Assembly: GCF_905475395.1 (NCBI RefSeq)
Contig: NC_058337.1
Location: 139,755,172-139,819,171, forward strand
DNA length: 64,000 bases
Direction of reading: 5' to 3'
From: Chrysoperla carnea
Taxonomy: Eukaryota > Arthropoda > Insecta > Neuroptera > Chrysopidae
A program made the translations under genes and the position numbers. The notes beneath the pieces were generated by a model. That model searched no databases. It was not told the DNA's origin and saw only the letters and a program-made list of their open reading frames with translations. Below, piece after piece: positions 1 through 7,754 of this stretch (position 1 is the first letter of the stretch; the number at the start of each line of letters is the position of its first letter).

Positions 1-575
1 TTTTCGTTGACTTGTATATCGTTATGCTTAATGTGAACCACTGAATTACCTACATATAATCTATCAGCAGCATTATCATAACGTAATCCGTAAATATTAT
101 CGATAAGCTTATCATCTTTATTCGATAATATAAAATAAATGTATTTACCGGCCATATCTCCATAAGTCTTTGTAAAATGCTGAAGTGCATGCTGATTATT
201 CTCTGGTGATTTTATAATCTCCCTAAATACAACATCAGGAGTGTGTAATGCATCATCCTCATAGGTGTCTGATAGATTTTGTTTTGTGACTACTGGAGTA
301 TCTTCAAATAATTTTCGAGCCTTCATTGGCGTATAATTTAATAGTTCATCTTTATTGTCTTCTAATGTATCATCTTCCATCTTGCGTTTTATATTAATTC
401 GAGTAAAATCATTTTTGTTCTCTTGTTTTTCTACTAGCTTATTCAACGGATCAGTGATGGGCTTAAATGCTTTTTCTAATGAAATGGTCGCTGTTTGTTC
501 ATCAGCTTTGAGTGGGTTATACTTTTTCTGTATAATATCTCTCAACTTAGCTAGCTGTTTCGTTGTCTGTAGCAT
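1..575 (-). CDS. DUF8207-like Polinton protein, N-terminal part (cut by window edge)
   Basis: This is the same gene as 18474-19448 in copy 2. The start codon is at 575-573 and the reading frame runs off the window start, leaving about 191 of 324 residues. The visible part is hydrophilic and Lys/Asp/Glu-rich in its first 120 residues. It then enters the more ordered region that begins with the SGKYIYFILSN segment. The silent difference in codon 2 (CTA here, CTT in copy 2) and an Ala/Ser-type change near 154 are the only differences I noticed. The conserved C-terminal block is outside the window. The DUF8207 assignment rests on the complete copy and on my recollection of that family in insect Polinton-type loci. 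The function is unknown, and a virion or packaging role is only a guess. Confidence 0.7.
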   Translation of the reverse strand, partial: MLQTTKQLAKLRDIIQKKYNPLKADEQTATISLEKAFKPITDPLNKLVEKQENKNDFTRINIKRKMEDDTLEDNKDELLNYTPMKARKLFEDTPVVTKQNLSDTYEDDALHTPDVVFREIIKSPENNQHALQHFTKTYGDMAGKYIYFILSNKDDKLIDNIYGLRYDNAADRLYVGNSVVHIKHNDIQVNE

Positions 576-828
576 GTTATCACATGAAAGATCACAAATT
601 AAATGACCTATACAGTTGATAAACAGCGCTTAATAACCTAACAAGCATCAGCAATCAACCTAGATAATAAGCTCTTTATAAGGAATAATAATAAATCAAC
701 TTGTACTACAGATTAGATAAAAAAAAATTTTATTTAAAAAAAAATTACAATTTTAGATTAAAACAAAATACATAAATGATTTTTAATAAGAAATTACTAA
801 TTTTATGTTAAAAGTTAATATCAACTTG

Positions 829-1356
829 TTATTTAATTATATTTGTTTTTCGCAAGTGATGAATTATAGACAGTATTTCTTTTCCAACATCTGTAGAATA
901 TAGACTTCTTAATGTATCAATTAATACATTGGGATCAACATTATAATAAGAAATATTTTCATCAACCTCTAGGACACTCTTACTATTCATAGCTGATTCA
1001 TATTCCTTGTATTGTTTAGTTTGTGAATTATCCAATTTGCTTCTATCACTACTCATTTCCAGATTAAACCTTTGATTGCTACTCTCTGATTCATTAAATG
1101 AAATATCATCATATGATTCATCATCATTTGGTTTTAACTTTGAAGTTTTAGCAACGATAGATTCCGAACTCTTTGAAGAATTGCTCAATGTTCGTTTTCT
1201 TTTACTAGATTCAGCAATAGAACAATCTTTATCATTATGTATATTTTGAATAGCATTGTTGAAATCAGAGGCGTGACAACGCTGAATGTGTCTATTTTTA
1301 TTAAATTTCCGAGAAAATATGAGATCACAATATTCACATTTAAACATGTTTATCAA
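829..1356 (-). CDS. Single C2H2 zinc-finger protein of the Polinton-like element (175 aa)
   Basis: The 175-residue protein has one N-terminal C2H2 finger: Cys7, Cys10, His23 and His28, with the usual Phe14. A long Ser/Asn/Lys-rich, probably disordered middle follows, then a more hydrophobic helix-prone C-terminus (about 135-175, containing LIDTLRSLYS). One finger alone rarely gives DNA specificity, so a regulatory or nucleic-acid-binding role is inference. An initiator-like TCAGTCAGTTC lies about 25-35 bases upstream of the start (near 1375-1385, minus strand), with an AT-rich TATTATTT before it. The gene is divergent from the ATPase and tandem with the DUF8207-like gene. An identical copy is at 19702-20229. 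Met4 is an alternative start. No known family name can be given. Confidence 0.65.
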   Translation of the reverse strand: MINMFKCEYCDLIFSRKFNKNRHIQRCHASDFNNAIQNIHNDKDCSIAESSKRKRTLSNSSKSSESIVAKTSKLKPNDDESYDDISFNESESSNQRFNLEMSSDRSKLDNSQTKQYKEYESAMNSKSVLEVDENISYYNVDPNVLIDTLRSLYSTDVGKEILSIIHHLRKTNIIK

Positions 1357-1407
1357 AAAAAAACTGTATCGGTTGTGAACTGACTGATGGAGTAACTTGA
1401 AATAATA

Positions 1408-1612
1408 GGTCTGTTTAGAAACAGGTCTGTTTAATACTGGTTTTGACCGGTTTAATACTGGTCTGTTTAGAAACAGGTCTGTTTAATACTGGTTTTGACC
1501 AGTTTAATACTGGTCTGTTTAGAAACAAGGCATTTCGTGCCTTTCGCACTGATGCTATAAAGTTTATAGTTTTCTTTGCCTTTTTCGTCTTTTTCTTTTT
1601 TAATCCCATACT
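1408..1612. repeat. AAACAGGTCTGTTT / TACTGGTTTTGACC repeat cluster
   Basis: Near-palindromic AAACAGGTCTGTTT alternates with TTTAATACTGGTTTTGACC units between the C2H2 gene and the ATPase region. A 64-residue frame on the minus strand (1609-1415) runs through it, with a Lys-rich start and then the repeat translated. The same cluster recurs at 20281-20485, and a longer variant at 18257-18466. I treat the ORF as a by-product of the repeat, not as a gene. A role as hairpin terminator or regulatory spacer between converging or diverging genes is possible but unproven. Confidence 0.6.
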
Positions 1613-1703
1613 GTAGTGTCACCAATACTTTGTGTGTTTTTTCAGATTCATAATAATAATTTTTTTCTGTAAATTTTTTTTAAAATGTAAATTTTAATCA
1701 TTA

Positions 1704-1746
<43 letters not shown>

Positions 1747-1800
1747 TTATAAGATTTTTATTAAATAAAACCTTTATTCTAATCTCATAACACGTGTAAA
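1613..1800. repeat. Duplicated ATPase 3' flank, first copy
   Basis: The stretch beginning GTAGTGTCACCAATACTTTG recurs at 2713-2872, where it forms the stop codon and 3' flank of the ATPase gene. It recurs again at 20486-20672 in copy 2. Here it sits upstream of the ATPase, joined to the 64-codon repeat frame. The main difference is the A-run, about 34 A here against about 10 at 2807. The layout implies an internal rearrangement in which the ATPase tail was copied to its other side. Confidence 0.75.
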
Positions 1801-2146
1801 ATTATTTTAAGATCTAATGCGATTCAAACAAGTTTAAACATGTTCAAACAAGTTTGAACATGTATTTTTATTCAAACAAGTTTGAACTTGTAACAGGATG
1901 ATGATATCATATTTTTCAAAGTCAAATCTATTTCAACATATTTTTGAGAATAGCTGACACGCGTAAAATTATTTTAAGATCAAAGTCCATTTAAACAAGT
2001 TTGAACATGTATTTTTATTATGTAAATTTCAAGTGTCATATTACATTGCTTAATCATAAAAAAATATTAATATCCGGTCACGTGTTTTGACACATGTAAA
2101 ATTATTTCAAACAAGTTTGAACTTGTTACAAGATGATGATATCATA
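1760..2146. repeat. Internal block of terminal-repeat-type subrepeats
   Basis: This block has the same building units as the inner terminal repeat: CACGTG(TAAAATTATTTTAAGATC), the inverted pair TTCAAAC..GTTTGAA, and ATGATATCAT. It lies immediately before the ATPase coding remnant rather than at an element end. The last unit, ATGATATCATAT, runs directly into the ATPase Walker A codons at 2147. Elsewhere that unit continues with TTTTTCAAGGTC. Confidence 0.7.
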
Positions 2147-2716
2147 TGTGGCCCTAGTGGTTGTGGTAAAACCAATGTTATGTTGAATTTAATTTAAGAT
2201 GAAAATGGTTTACACTTTGAAAACATTTATGTTTACAGTAAATCTGTTTACTAACCGAAATATCAATTACTAGAAGAGACTTTAAAATTAGTGGAAGGGG
2301 TTGGATATTTTCCATTTAGTGATACTAGTGAAATTCTTAGTCCGAATGAAGCTCGAGAAAAAAGTCTTTTCATTTTTGATGATGTGAGCTGTCATTCACA
2401 ACAGAGAATTAGAGAATACTTTAGTATGGGCCGTCATCGAAAAATTGATTGTTTCTATCTATGTCAGAGCTACGCACGTGTTCCAAAGCATAACATAAGG
2501 GACAATGTTAATTGCTTGGTGTTATTCAAAACGGACGAAATGAATCTAAAACACATATTCTACGATCATGTTGGCTCTGATATGAATTTTCAAAAATTTC
2601 ATGATTTATGTCGACATTGTTGGAGTTCACCAAATGGATTTGTTGTAATAATGAAAAATTTCTCTATGAATGCAGGTCGTTATAGGAATGGATTTGATGA
2701 ATTTATTGAACTGTAG
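2147..2716 (+). pseudogene. A32/FtsK-type genome-packaging ATPase, broken
   Basis: The reading frame encodes a viral packaging-type ATPase of the HerA/FtsK (A32) superfamily. Walker A (GPSGCGKT) is at 2150-2173, and Walker B (hydrophobic run then Asp-Asp) is at about 2364-2385. A QSYARVP-like sensor/arginine region lies near 2465-2485, and the product ends at 2716. Two in-frame TAA codons, at 2195-2197 and 2252-2254, interrupt it between Walker A and Walker B. The frame starts abruptly at Walker A, where it abuts a terminal-type subrepeat, so the usual N-terminal lead-in is missing. The 141-codon frame 2291-2716 is the longest intact piece. Both stops are also present in copy 2, so the damage predates the split of the two copies. 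A functional short form started downstream cannot bind nucleotide because it would lack Walker A. Confidence 0.8.
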
Positions 2717-3185
2717 TGTCACCAATACTTTGTGTGTTTTTTCAGATTCATAATAATAATTTTTTTCTGTAAATTTTTTTTAAAATGTAAATTTTAATCA
2801 TTAATAAATAAAAAAAAAATATTTATAAGATTTTTATTAAATAAAACCTTTATTCTAATCTCATAACACGTGTAAAATTATTTTAAGATCAAAGTCCATT
2901 CAAACAAGTTTGAACATGTATTTTTATTATGTAAATTTCAAGCAATATAAAAATATTGTTGTAATACAAATGTTTTTTGATTCATGTTTATTACTCAAAA
3001 TTACTTGATGGTGCGAATATAATTATCACAAACAAGGTGTATTTATAACCTGAAAATAAGGTGGTGAGGTCATTTCATAGATAAAACAAAACAATGATTA
3101 ATTAAATTATAGGTGTTTTTTATTGTAAATACAAACACATTTTTAAAAAAACTTATCATAGACAATTATATTCATGTTTTTATTT
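2713..3185. repeat. Duplicated ATPase 3' flank (second copy) and AT-rich spacer
   Basis: Positions 2713-2872 repeat 1613-1800. One CACGTG/CAAACAAGTTTG subrepeat follows (about 2866-2935). The rest to 3185 is AT-rich spacer with no open frame I can support. It presumably holds the shared 3' ends of the ATPase (+) and the 205-residue gene (-). Confidence 0.6.
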
Positions 3186-3858
3186 CTATATACAATCATG
3201 ATCATCACTATTTCTTCCACAATCACATCTGTCTATTTCATTACAATTTGTAGCACATATCCATGGCTCGAACCATTTCGGTATATTTCCACCATCCATT
3301 TGTTGGTATAGCATTCTACAGAGAATTTTAGGATCTATTTGTTCATACCATAAAAACATTCTCTCATCATGTCTAGCACTATCACCAATCCATTGTTTTC
3401 GGCGGATATCGTATGTACCCCAATTTTTTCTCAAGTTACTTCCATGAGTAAGATCATCACAACATTCATTTAGTAATATTTCAAACTGATTGAAATCTCT
3501 TTTAAAGTAGTTGAACTTTTTCGCATAATTTACAAATAAGATTGCATCCAAACAATTTCTTACTATAAATGCAGCAATATGAAAGCAATCATCAACTTCT
3601 AAATAAGAATACCGTAATGTGTCGATTAACTTTGTAGGTATACTCCAACGACATGCCTCCATAAGTTGATAAAATTCCATCTATAAAAATATTTGGCTAC
3701 AATTTTCTAAACAGATCTTATCAAACAATACTCACATTAAAATATTCTGGGTAAATCATCTCCGAATTTTGAAACAGATCAATATGATTTTGTAGCGACA
3801 TTGTACCCCATAATTGTAATGAATTGAAATAAACACCATTTTTTACAAAAATATCCAT
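3186..3858 (-). CDS. Spliced 205-residue protein of the Polinton-like element, unknown function
   Basis: There are two exons on the minus strand. Exon 1 is 3858-3736 (41 codons, starting MDIFVKNG). The intron is 3735-3681 (55 bp, donor GTGAGT, acceptor TTTTATAG). Exon 2 is 3680-3186 (164 codons plus stop). The join is in frame and in phase 0. The ATG at the start of exon 2 could be used alone, but exon 1 has a clean start, good coding character and canonical splice sites. The intron size matches those of the polymerase gene in copy 2. The protein is rich in aromatic residues (many Trp, Tyr, Phe) and ends in a Cys/Asp-rich tail with C-x3-NC and CDCG-type spacing, possibly metal-binding. I do not recognise the family. 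The gene is absent from copy 2, removed by the same deletion that cuts the ATPase. Confidence 0.6.
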
Positions 3859-3979
3859 AATTTATTTAGTATTATTTTTTTTTTAAATATCAAAAACCTA
3901 AACTTTACAATTTTTTTATAACAATAACAATAAAATATATATATCTTGCAGTAATAAAATTCAATATAGGAATGATTTG

Positions 3980-4384
3980 TTAAAAATTTTGATGTTCTTG
4001 AACATAGTCATCATCATCATCATCACCATCGTCTTCGAATAGGCGCAGTCTCAGTTGGTGACTTCTTCCAATTTTCTCCTCCACCATCAAATACCCCGGT
4101 TTTGTGTTAAATAACTTAATCATGTTGTCCGTCAACACTGCAAACCTAGATGGTAGAAAAACCCACTCGTTTTCTGTACCATCTAGGCTTATATCCAGTG
4201 AAACTTTTATTGATGGCCCATGTTTCGTTAGAATCCGCTCCATTTTTAGTATTTTTAATTTTTTTTTCAGTGGTAAGTCGTCCATTTTTATGCATGGTCG
4301 CACTAAACAACTATCAAATAATTTTAATTCTGCTCTATTCATTTTGATTAATATTATGAAAAATTTTAATTCTGCTCTATTCAT
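3980..4384 (-). CDS. Small PolB-element protein, possible ssDNA-binding type (134 aa)
   Basis: The core (residues about 34-105) has the pattern KHG.SIKVSLDIS...WVFLPSRF..LTDNMIKLFN, a beta-rich segment with the FLPSRF signature. I associate this with small proteins accompanying PolB in insect Polinton-type loci. A single-stranded-DNA-binding or replication-accessory role is inference only. The C-terminus is acidic (a run of Asp at about 118-127). The first 28 residues are an artefact of an exact 42-bp tandem duplication (4321-4404), which repeats the MNRAELK start. Translation could therefore begin at 4384, at 4342, or at the Met of MDDLPLKKK. A well-placed TATA box and initiator lie just upstream (4450-4414). 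Absent from copy 2. Confidence 0.6.
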   Translation of the reverse strand: MNRAELKFFIILIKMNRAELKLFDSCLVRPCIKMDDLPLKKKLKILKMERILTKHGPSIKVSLDISLDGTENEWVFLPSRFAVLTDNMIKLFNTKPGYLMVEEKIGRSHQLRLRLFEDDGDDDDDDYVQEHQNF

Positions 4385-4404
4385 TTTGATTAATATTATG
4401 AAAA
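4321..4404. repeat. Exact 42-bp tandem duplication over a start codon
   Basis: Positions 4321-4362 and 4363-4404 are identical 42-mers (14 codons). They duplicate the 5' leader and first codons of the 134-residue gene without a frameshift. Exact identity implies a recent slip. Confidence 0.9.
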
Positions 4405-4413
4405 TTTAATGAA

Positions 4414-4450
4414 AACTGATATTACCGTAATGTTGAGCGCCTTTTTTATA
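4414..4450 (-). promoter_or_regulatory. TATA/initiator core promoter of the 134-aa gene
   Basis: On the minus strand TATAAAAAAG (4450-4441) is followed by TCAGTT (4419-4414). The initiator A at 4417 is 33 bases from the first T of the TATA box, the expected spacing for an arthropod core promoter. The start codon is 33 bases further on. Just upstream is GAGTGGTGGTAATCA (about 4467-4452), which resembles AGTGGTGGGGATAATG before the TATA box of the polymerase gene in copy 2. Confidence 0.65.
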
Positions 4451-4493
4451 TGATTACCACCACTCCAAAAATCCCCCACCAGCAGAAATTATT

Positions 4494-5325
4494 ATCTAAT
4501 CTCATAACACGTGTAAAATTATTTTAAGATCTAATGCGATTCAAACAAGTTTAAACATGTTCAAAAAAGTTTGAACATGTATTTTTATTCAAACAAGTTT
4601 GAACTTGTAGCAGGATGATGATATCATATTTTTCAAGGTCAAATCTATTTCAACATATTCTTGAGAATAGCTGACACGTGTAAAATTATTTTAAGATCAA
4701 AGTCCATTCAAACAAGTTTGAACATGTATTTTTATTATGTAAATTTCAAGTGTCATATTATATTGCTGATTCAATAAAAAAATATTAACATCCGGTCACG
4801 TATCTTGAATTTTATCGTGTATACTTAAAGTGTCAAATTACAATATTTTTCAAGGTTAGATGATATCTATTTCAACATATTCTTGAAAATTGCTGACTCA
4901 TAATATTCTTTTCTTGGAATTCAGATTTGCAAATTATTATCTAACACGTTCAAGTGTCATATTACATTGCTTAATCATAAAAAAATATTAGCATCCGGTC
5001 ACGTGTTTTGACACATATAAAATTATTTCAAACAAGTTTGAACTTGTTACAAGATGATGATATCATATTTTTCAAGGTCAAATTAACATATTCTTGAAAA
5101 TTGCTGACACGTGTGAAATTATTTTAAGATCAAAGTCCATTCAAACAAGTTTGAACATGTATTTTTATTATGTAAATTTCAAGTGTCATATTACATCGCT
5201 GACTCAATAAAAAAAAAATATTAACATCCGGTCACGTATCTTGAATTTTATCATGTATATTTAAAGTGTCAAATTACAATATTTTTCAAGGTCAAATTAA
5301 CATATTCTTGAAAATTGCTGACTAA
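4494..5325. repeat. Inner terminal-repeat array of copy 1 (palindromic subrepeats)
   Basis: About 240-bp tandem units are built from CACGTGTAAAATTATTTTAAGATC, TTCAAAC-AA-GTTTGAA, CACGTG-containing CCGGTCACGTGTTTTGACAC and ATGATATCATATTTTTCAAGG. The units differ in length and carry small deletions, so this copy is more diverged than the terminal repeats of copy 2. Confidence 0.8.
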
Positions 5326-5946
5326 TGTCAACGTCCCGCCCCCCGTTCACTCTCCGTCAAGCGCCACTATTGGTCAAAGCCAATGACGTCATCCCCCCGT
5401 TTATGCTTAGGCAGCCATTCCTCCCCACCAATTCAACCACACCTCCCGACGCCATCTTGATTTTTACAGCGCTACTATTGGTCAAAGCCAATGACGTCAT
5501 CAATGCTTAGGCAGCCATTATCCCCCAACACCACACCTCCCAACGCCATCTTGATTTACTATTGGTCAATGCCGAGGTTTCCAACATTCACCTAGGTTTG
5601 CCCTTTTTGGAAAAGTGTACCATACTTTGGGGTTGAAAGTGGGCTCGATTATCTCATCTAACGTCCAATTCCCGCCCCCTTTAAGCCCCACTTCCAAGAA
5701 ACACACTCCTGTCAACCACGCCCACCACTATTGGTCAAGCCCCGTTTATGTCATTCCTCACCCTCACCACACCTCCCAACGCCATCTTGATTTACTATTG
5801 GTCAATGACGTCATCTATCCCCTCCAACTTCGCATTCAACCGAGGTTTCCAACATTCACCTAGGTTTGCCCTTTTTTGAAAAGTGTACCATCAAAGTGGG
5901 GTTACTTGAGGTCAACCTGGTCCAGGAGTGACTTGACTCTTCTACT
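5326..5946. repeat. Outer right terminal repeat of copy 1 with CRE/CCAAT/YY1-like sites
   Basis: This is the GC-richer outer end. ATGACGTCAT sites lie near 5383, 5493 and 5805, with CCAAT/ATTGG elements beside them. GCCATCTTGATTT (reverse of AAGATGGC) recurs three times, with CCACACCTCCC and CCCGCCCC blocks. The 52-base block ending GAAAAGTGTACCAT recurs near 5572-5623 and 5840-5891. The outermost about 55 bases differ from copy 2 except for the last 13. Confidence 0.75.
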
Positions 5947-5952
5947 ATAAAA

Positions 5953-7390
5953 CTATGTAGTGTTTTATTGGATGAATTTGATTTTGAGGAATGTATTTTT
6001 TACTAATTGATTATTATAAGAGTAGGATAATTATCTCGTAAATTAGGCCTCAGATCGAAATTTGGTAAAGAACATTTTCTTCTTATTTTTCTGAGCTTAT
6101 TCAGGAAGCGAAATTTCTACAGTCAATAATAGAACACCCTGTATACATAGTATAACCATAGATGATAGTAATACCGTTTATTCAAGTCGACTATTTTTCA
6201 AGAGAAGACTGCTGTTATATACTGGATTATGTAAAAATCAATGTCCATATACCATGTATAATGGATTATAACTTAATTTAAGCTGGTTTATTTAATCGCA
6301 TTTATTTATATGCATCTATATTTCTAACATTTTTTTTCGCAGTTGCTTCAGTAGGATGATAATGGTTTCGGGAATATATATATGATCATTTTTGATGTGC
6401 AATAATATAATAGTTTCTAACAACTTGAGACTAACGACATAAAGTTGTAAAAAATTTCTTAAACGGAAATTCAAATTTTAAAACGGACGTGACGTCATAG
6501 TATGTGGCTTGCCAGTTTTGTTGACATACTGTATGGTATTAATTACATATATTTTGTATGGTATTTACATTGAGTTATATTATTCAACGGCTTTTTGTTA
6601 GAAAACTTAATAAAAACGTGTGTAAATTCTATGTGTTAATTCATTTTTTTTAAGTGTAAATTATACATTGAACCAATTGACAGGTTACATATTAATAAGT
6701 CATCAATAGAGAGCACCAAAAGGACTGCGTTGAAACATCTCAAAATTATTCTAATTCAAATATTTGTTTACACTTAATAACAGCATTTTTTAAACAGTAT
6801 TCATATTTGTTACTATGTTATAACGGTGTAAACAATGAATTAAAAATATAAAAAAAATACATGAATGTTCCCTATTCACTATAAGTACTTTTTGACCTGT
6901 TTTAAATAATTACGTTTTATTTTTCAAACATTCCTGAAGTTTTTTCATCATGATAGATTTTAAACAGATTTTAAAATAAATAAATCCAATAAAATTGATT
7001 CGATTATCAAGTCATAATTTTTAATTTAAAAAATAGTTTTTCCAAAAGTATAAAACCATTAATACATTATAAAACACATAGAAATAAGTTATTTATAACA
7101 CTTCATGAAAGTTTTATCGAGATATATACATTTGGGAAAACTATTAAAAAGTTTGTTGTAATATCTATAAATATTTTGTCCATATTTGTTGAAGATATTA
7201 TTATTATTATTGATTATTATTAGTATAATATTTAAGTATTTTGTTTAATTAAAACATTATTATTTACATTTATAATATAAAATCAACATCAACTACTGGC
7301 CATGTTTACGAAATAATCATGCGTACTATATGTTATTTTCATTTATTTATTAAGCGCAGGTAAACTTATGCTGTAAATAAATATTTGGAA
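5953..7390. other. Non-coding flank with two interspersed repeats
   Basis: No supportable gene. Positions 5958-6146 are a copy of a repeat ending AACACCCTGTAT, with relatives near 27870-27993, 29875-30062 and 45767-45875. Positions about 6470-6880 are a repeat whose reverse complement is at about 22770-22926 plus 23420-23590, where it is split by another repeat. The rest is AT-rich. Confidence 0.6.
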
Positions 7391-7399
7391 TAAATTAAA

Positions 7400-7591
7400 G
7401 GATGTGGCTATTTATACATACAGTATGTATACGCAATTGGCTATTTATACATACAGTATGTATACGCAATTGGCTATTTATACATACAGTATGTATACGC
7501 AATTGGCTATTTATACATACAGTATGTATACGCAATTGGCTATTTATACATACAATATGTATAAGAAATTGGCTATTTATAGTTACGTATA
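7400..7591 (+). repeat. MULE left terminal inverted repeat (five 33-bp tandem units)
   Basis: The end sequence GGATGT is followed by five units of 33 bp, each GGCTATTTATACATACAGTA plus TGTATACGCAATT. The fifth unit is diverged (ATATGTATAAGAAATT), and a half unit ending AGTTACGTATA closes the block. Each unit holds the palindrome ATACATACAGTATGTAT (one mismatch at the centre). Because 33 is a multiple of three, all frames stay open, which explains the WLFIHTVCIRN-type ORFs here. Those are not genes. Confidence 0.9.
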
Positions 7592-7754
7592 TTCAAGTGA
7601 TTCAAGTCAAGATAATTACCATTTTATACATATGTACATTGAATAGATAATCGAAGTGCTAAATTGTGAATGACTTATTCTATAAAAGTGTTGCAAGGTA
7701 TTAGCTGATTTTTTTTAATTAATTATATTTTTAATATTCTAACCTCACTTTTAG

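Larger units (their letters stand above)
1..5946. mobile_element. Polinton-like element, copy 1 (right-hand part, left end outside window)
   Basis: This is the right part of a large virus-like DNA transposon of the Polinton/Maverick type. Its left end lies before the window. From left to right it holds a DUF8207-like gene (-), a C2H2 gene (-), a broken packaging ATPase (+), a spliced 205-residue gene (-), a 134-residue gene (-) and the right terminal repeat. The end is set at 5946 because the last 13 bases (TGACTCTTCTACT) equal those of the complete copy 2, which is bounded by a target duplication. The six bases that follow, ATAAAA (5947-5952), should be the target duplication, but the partner lies outside. 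Positions 1-2368 match 18872-21239 of copy 2 almost base for base. I saw only a few substitutions, for example near 154, 571 and 1963. Confidence 0.8.

Noticed and set aside
1415..1609. 64-codon minus-strand ORF, identical at 20288-20482
   Set aside because: Most of it is the AAACAGGTCTGTTT repeat. It has no domain and ends in duplicated ATPase 3' flank. Treated as repeat.
5325..5863. ORFs in the outer terminal repeat of copy 1
   Set aside because: They run through repeated regulatory-like sequence, translate repeats, and are not conserved in copy 2.
7402..7650. ORFs of 80-82 codons with a WLFIHTVCIRN-type 11-residue repeat (also 10053-10238)
   Set aside because: These are translations of the 33-bp tandem units in the MULE ends. 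Because 33 is a multiple of three, every frame stays open.
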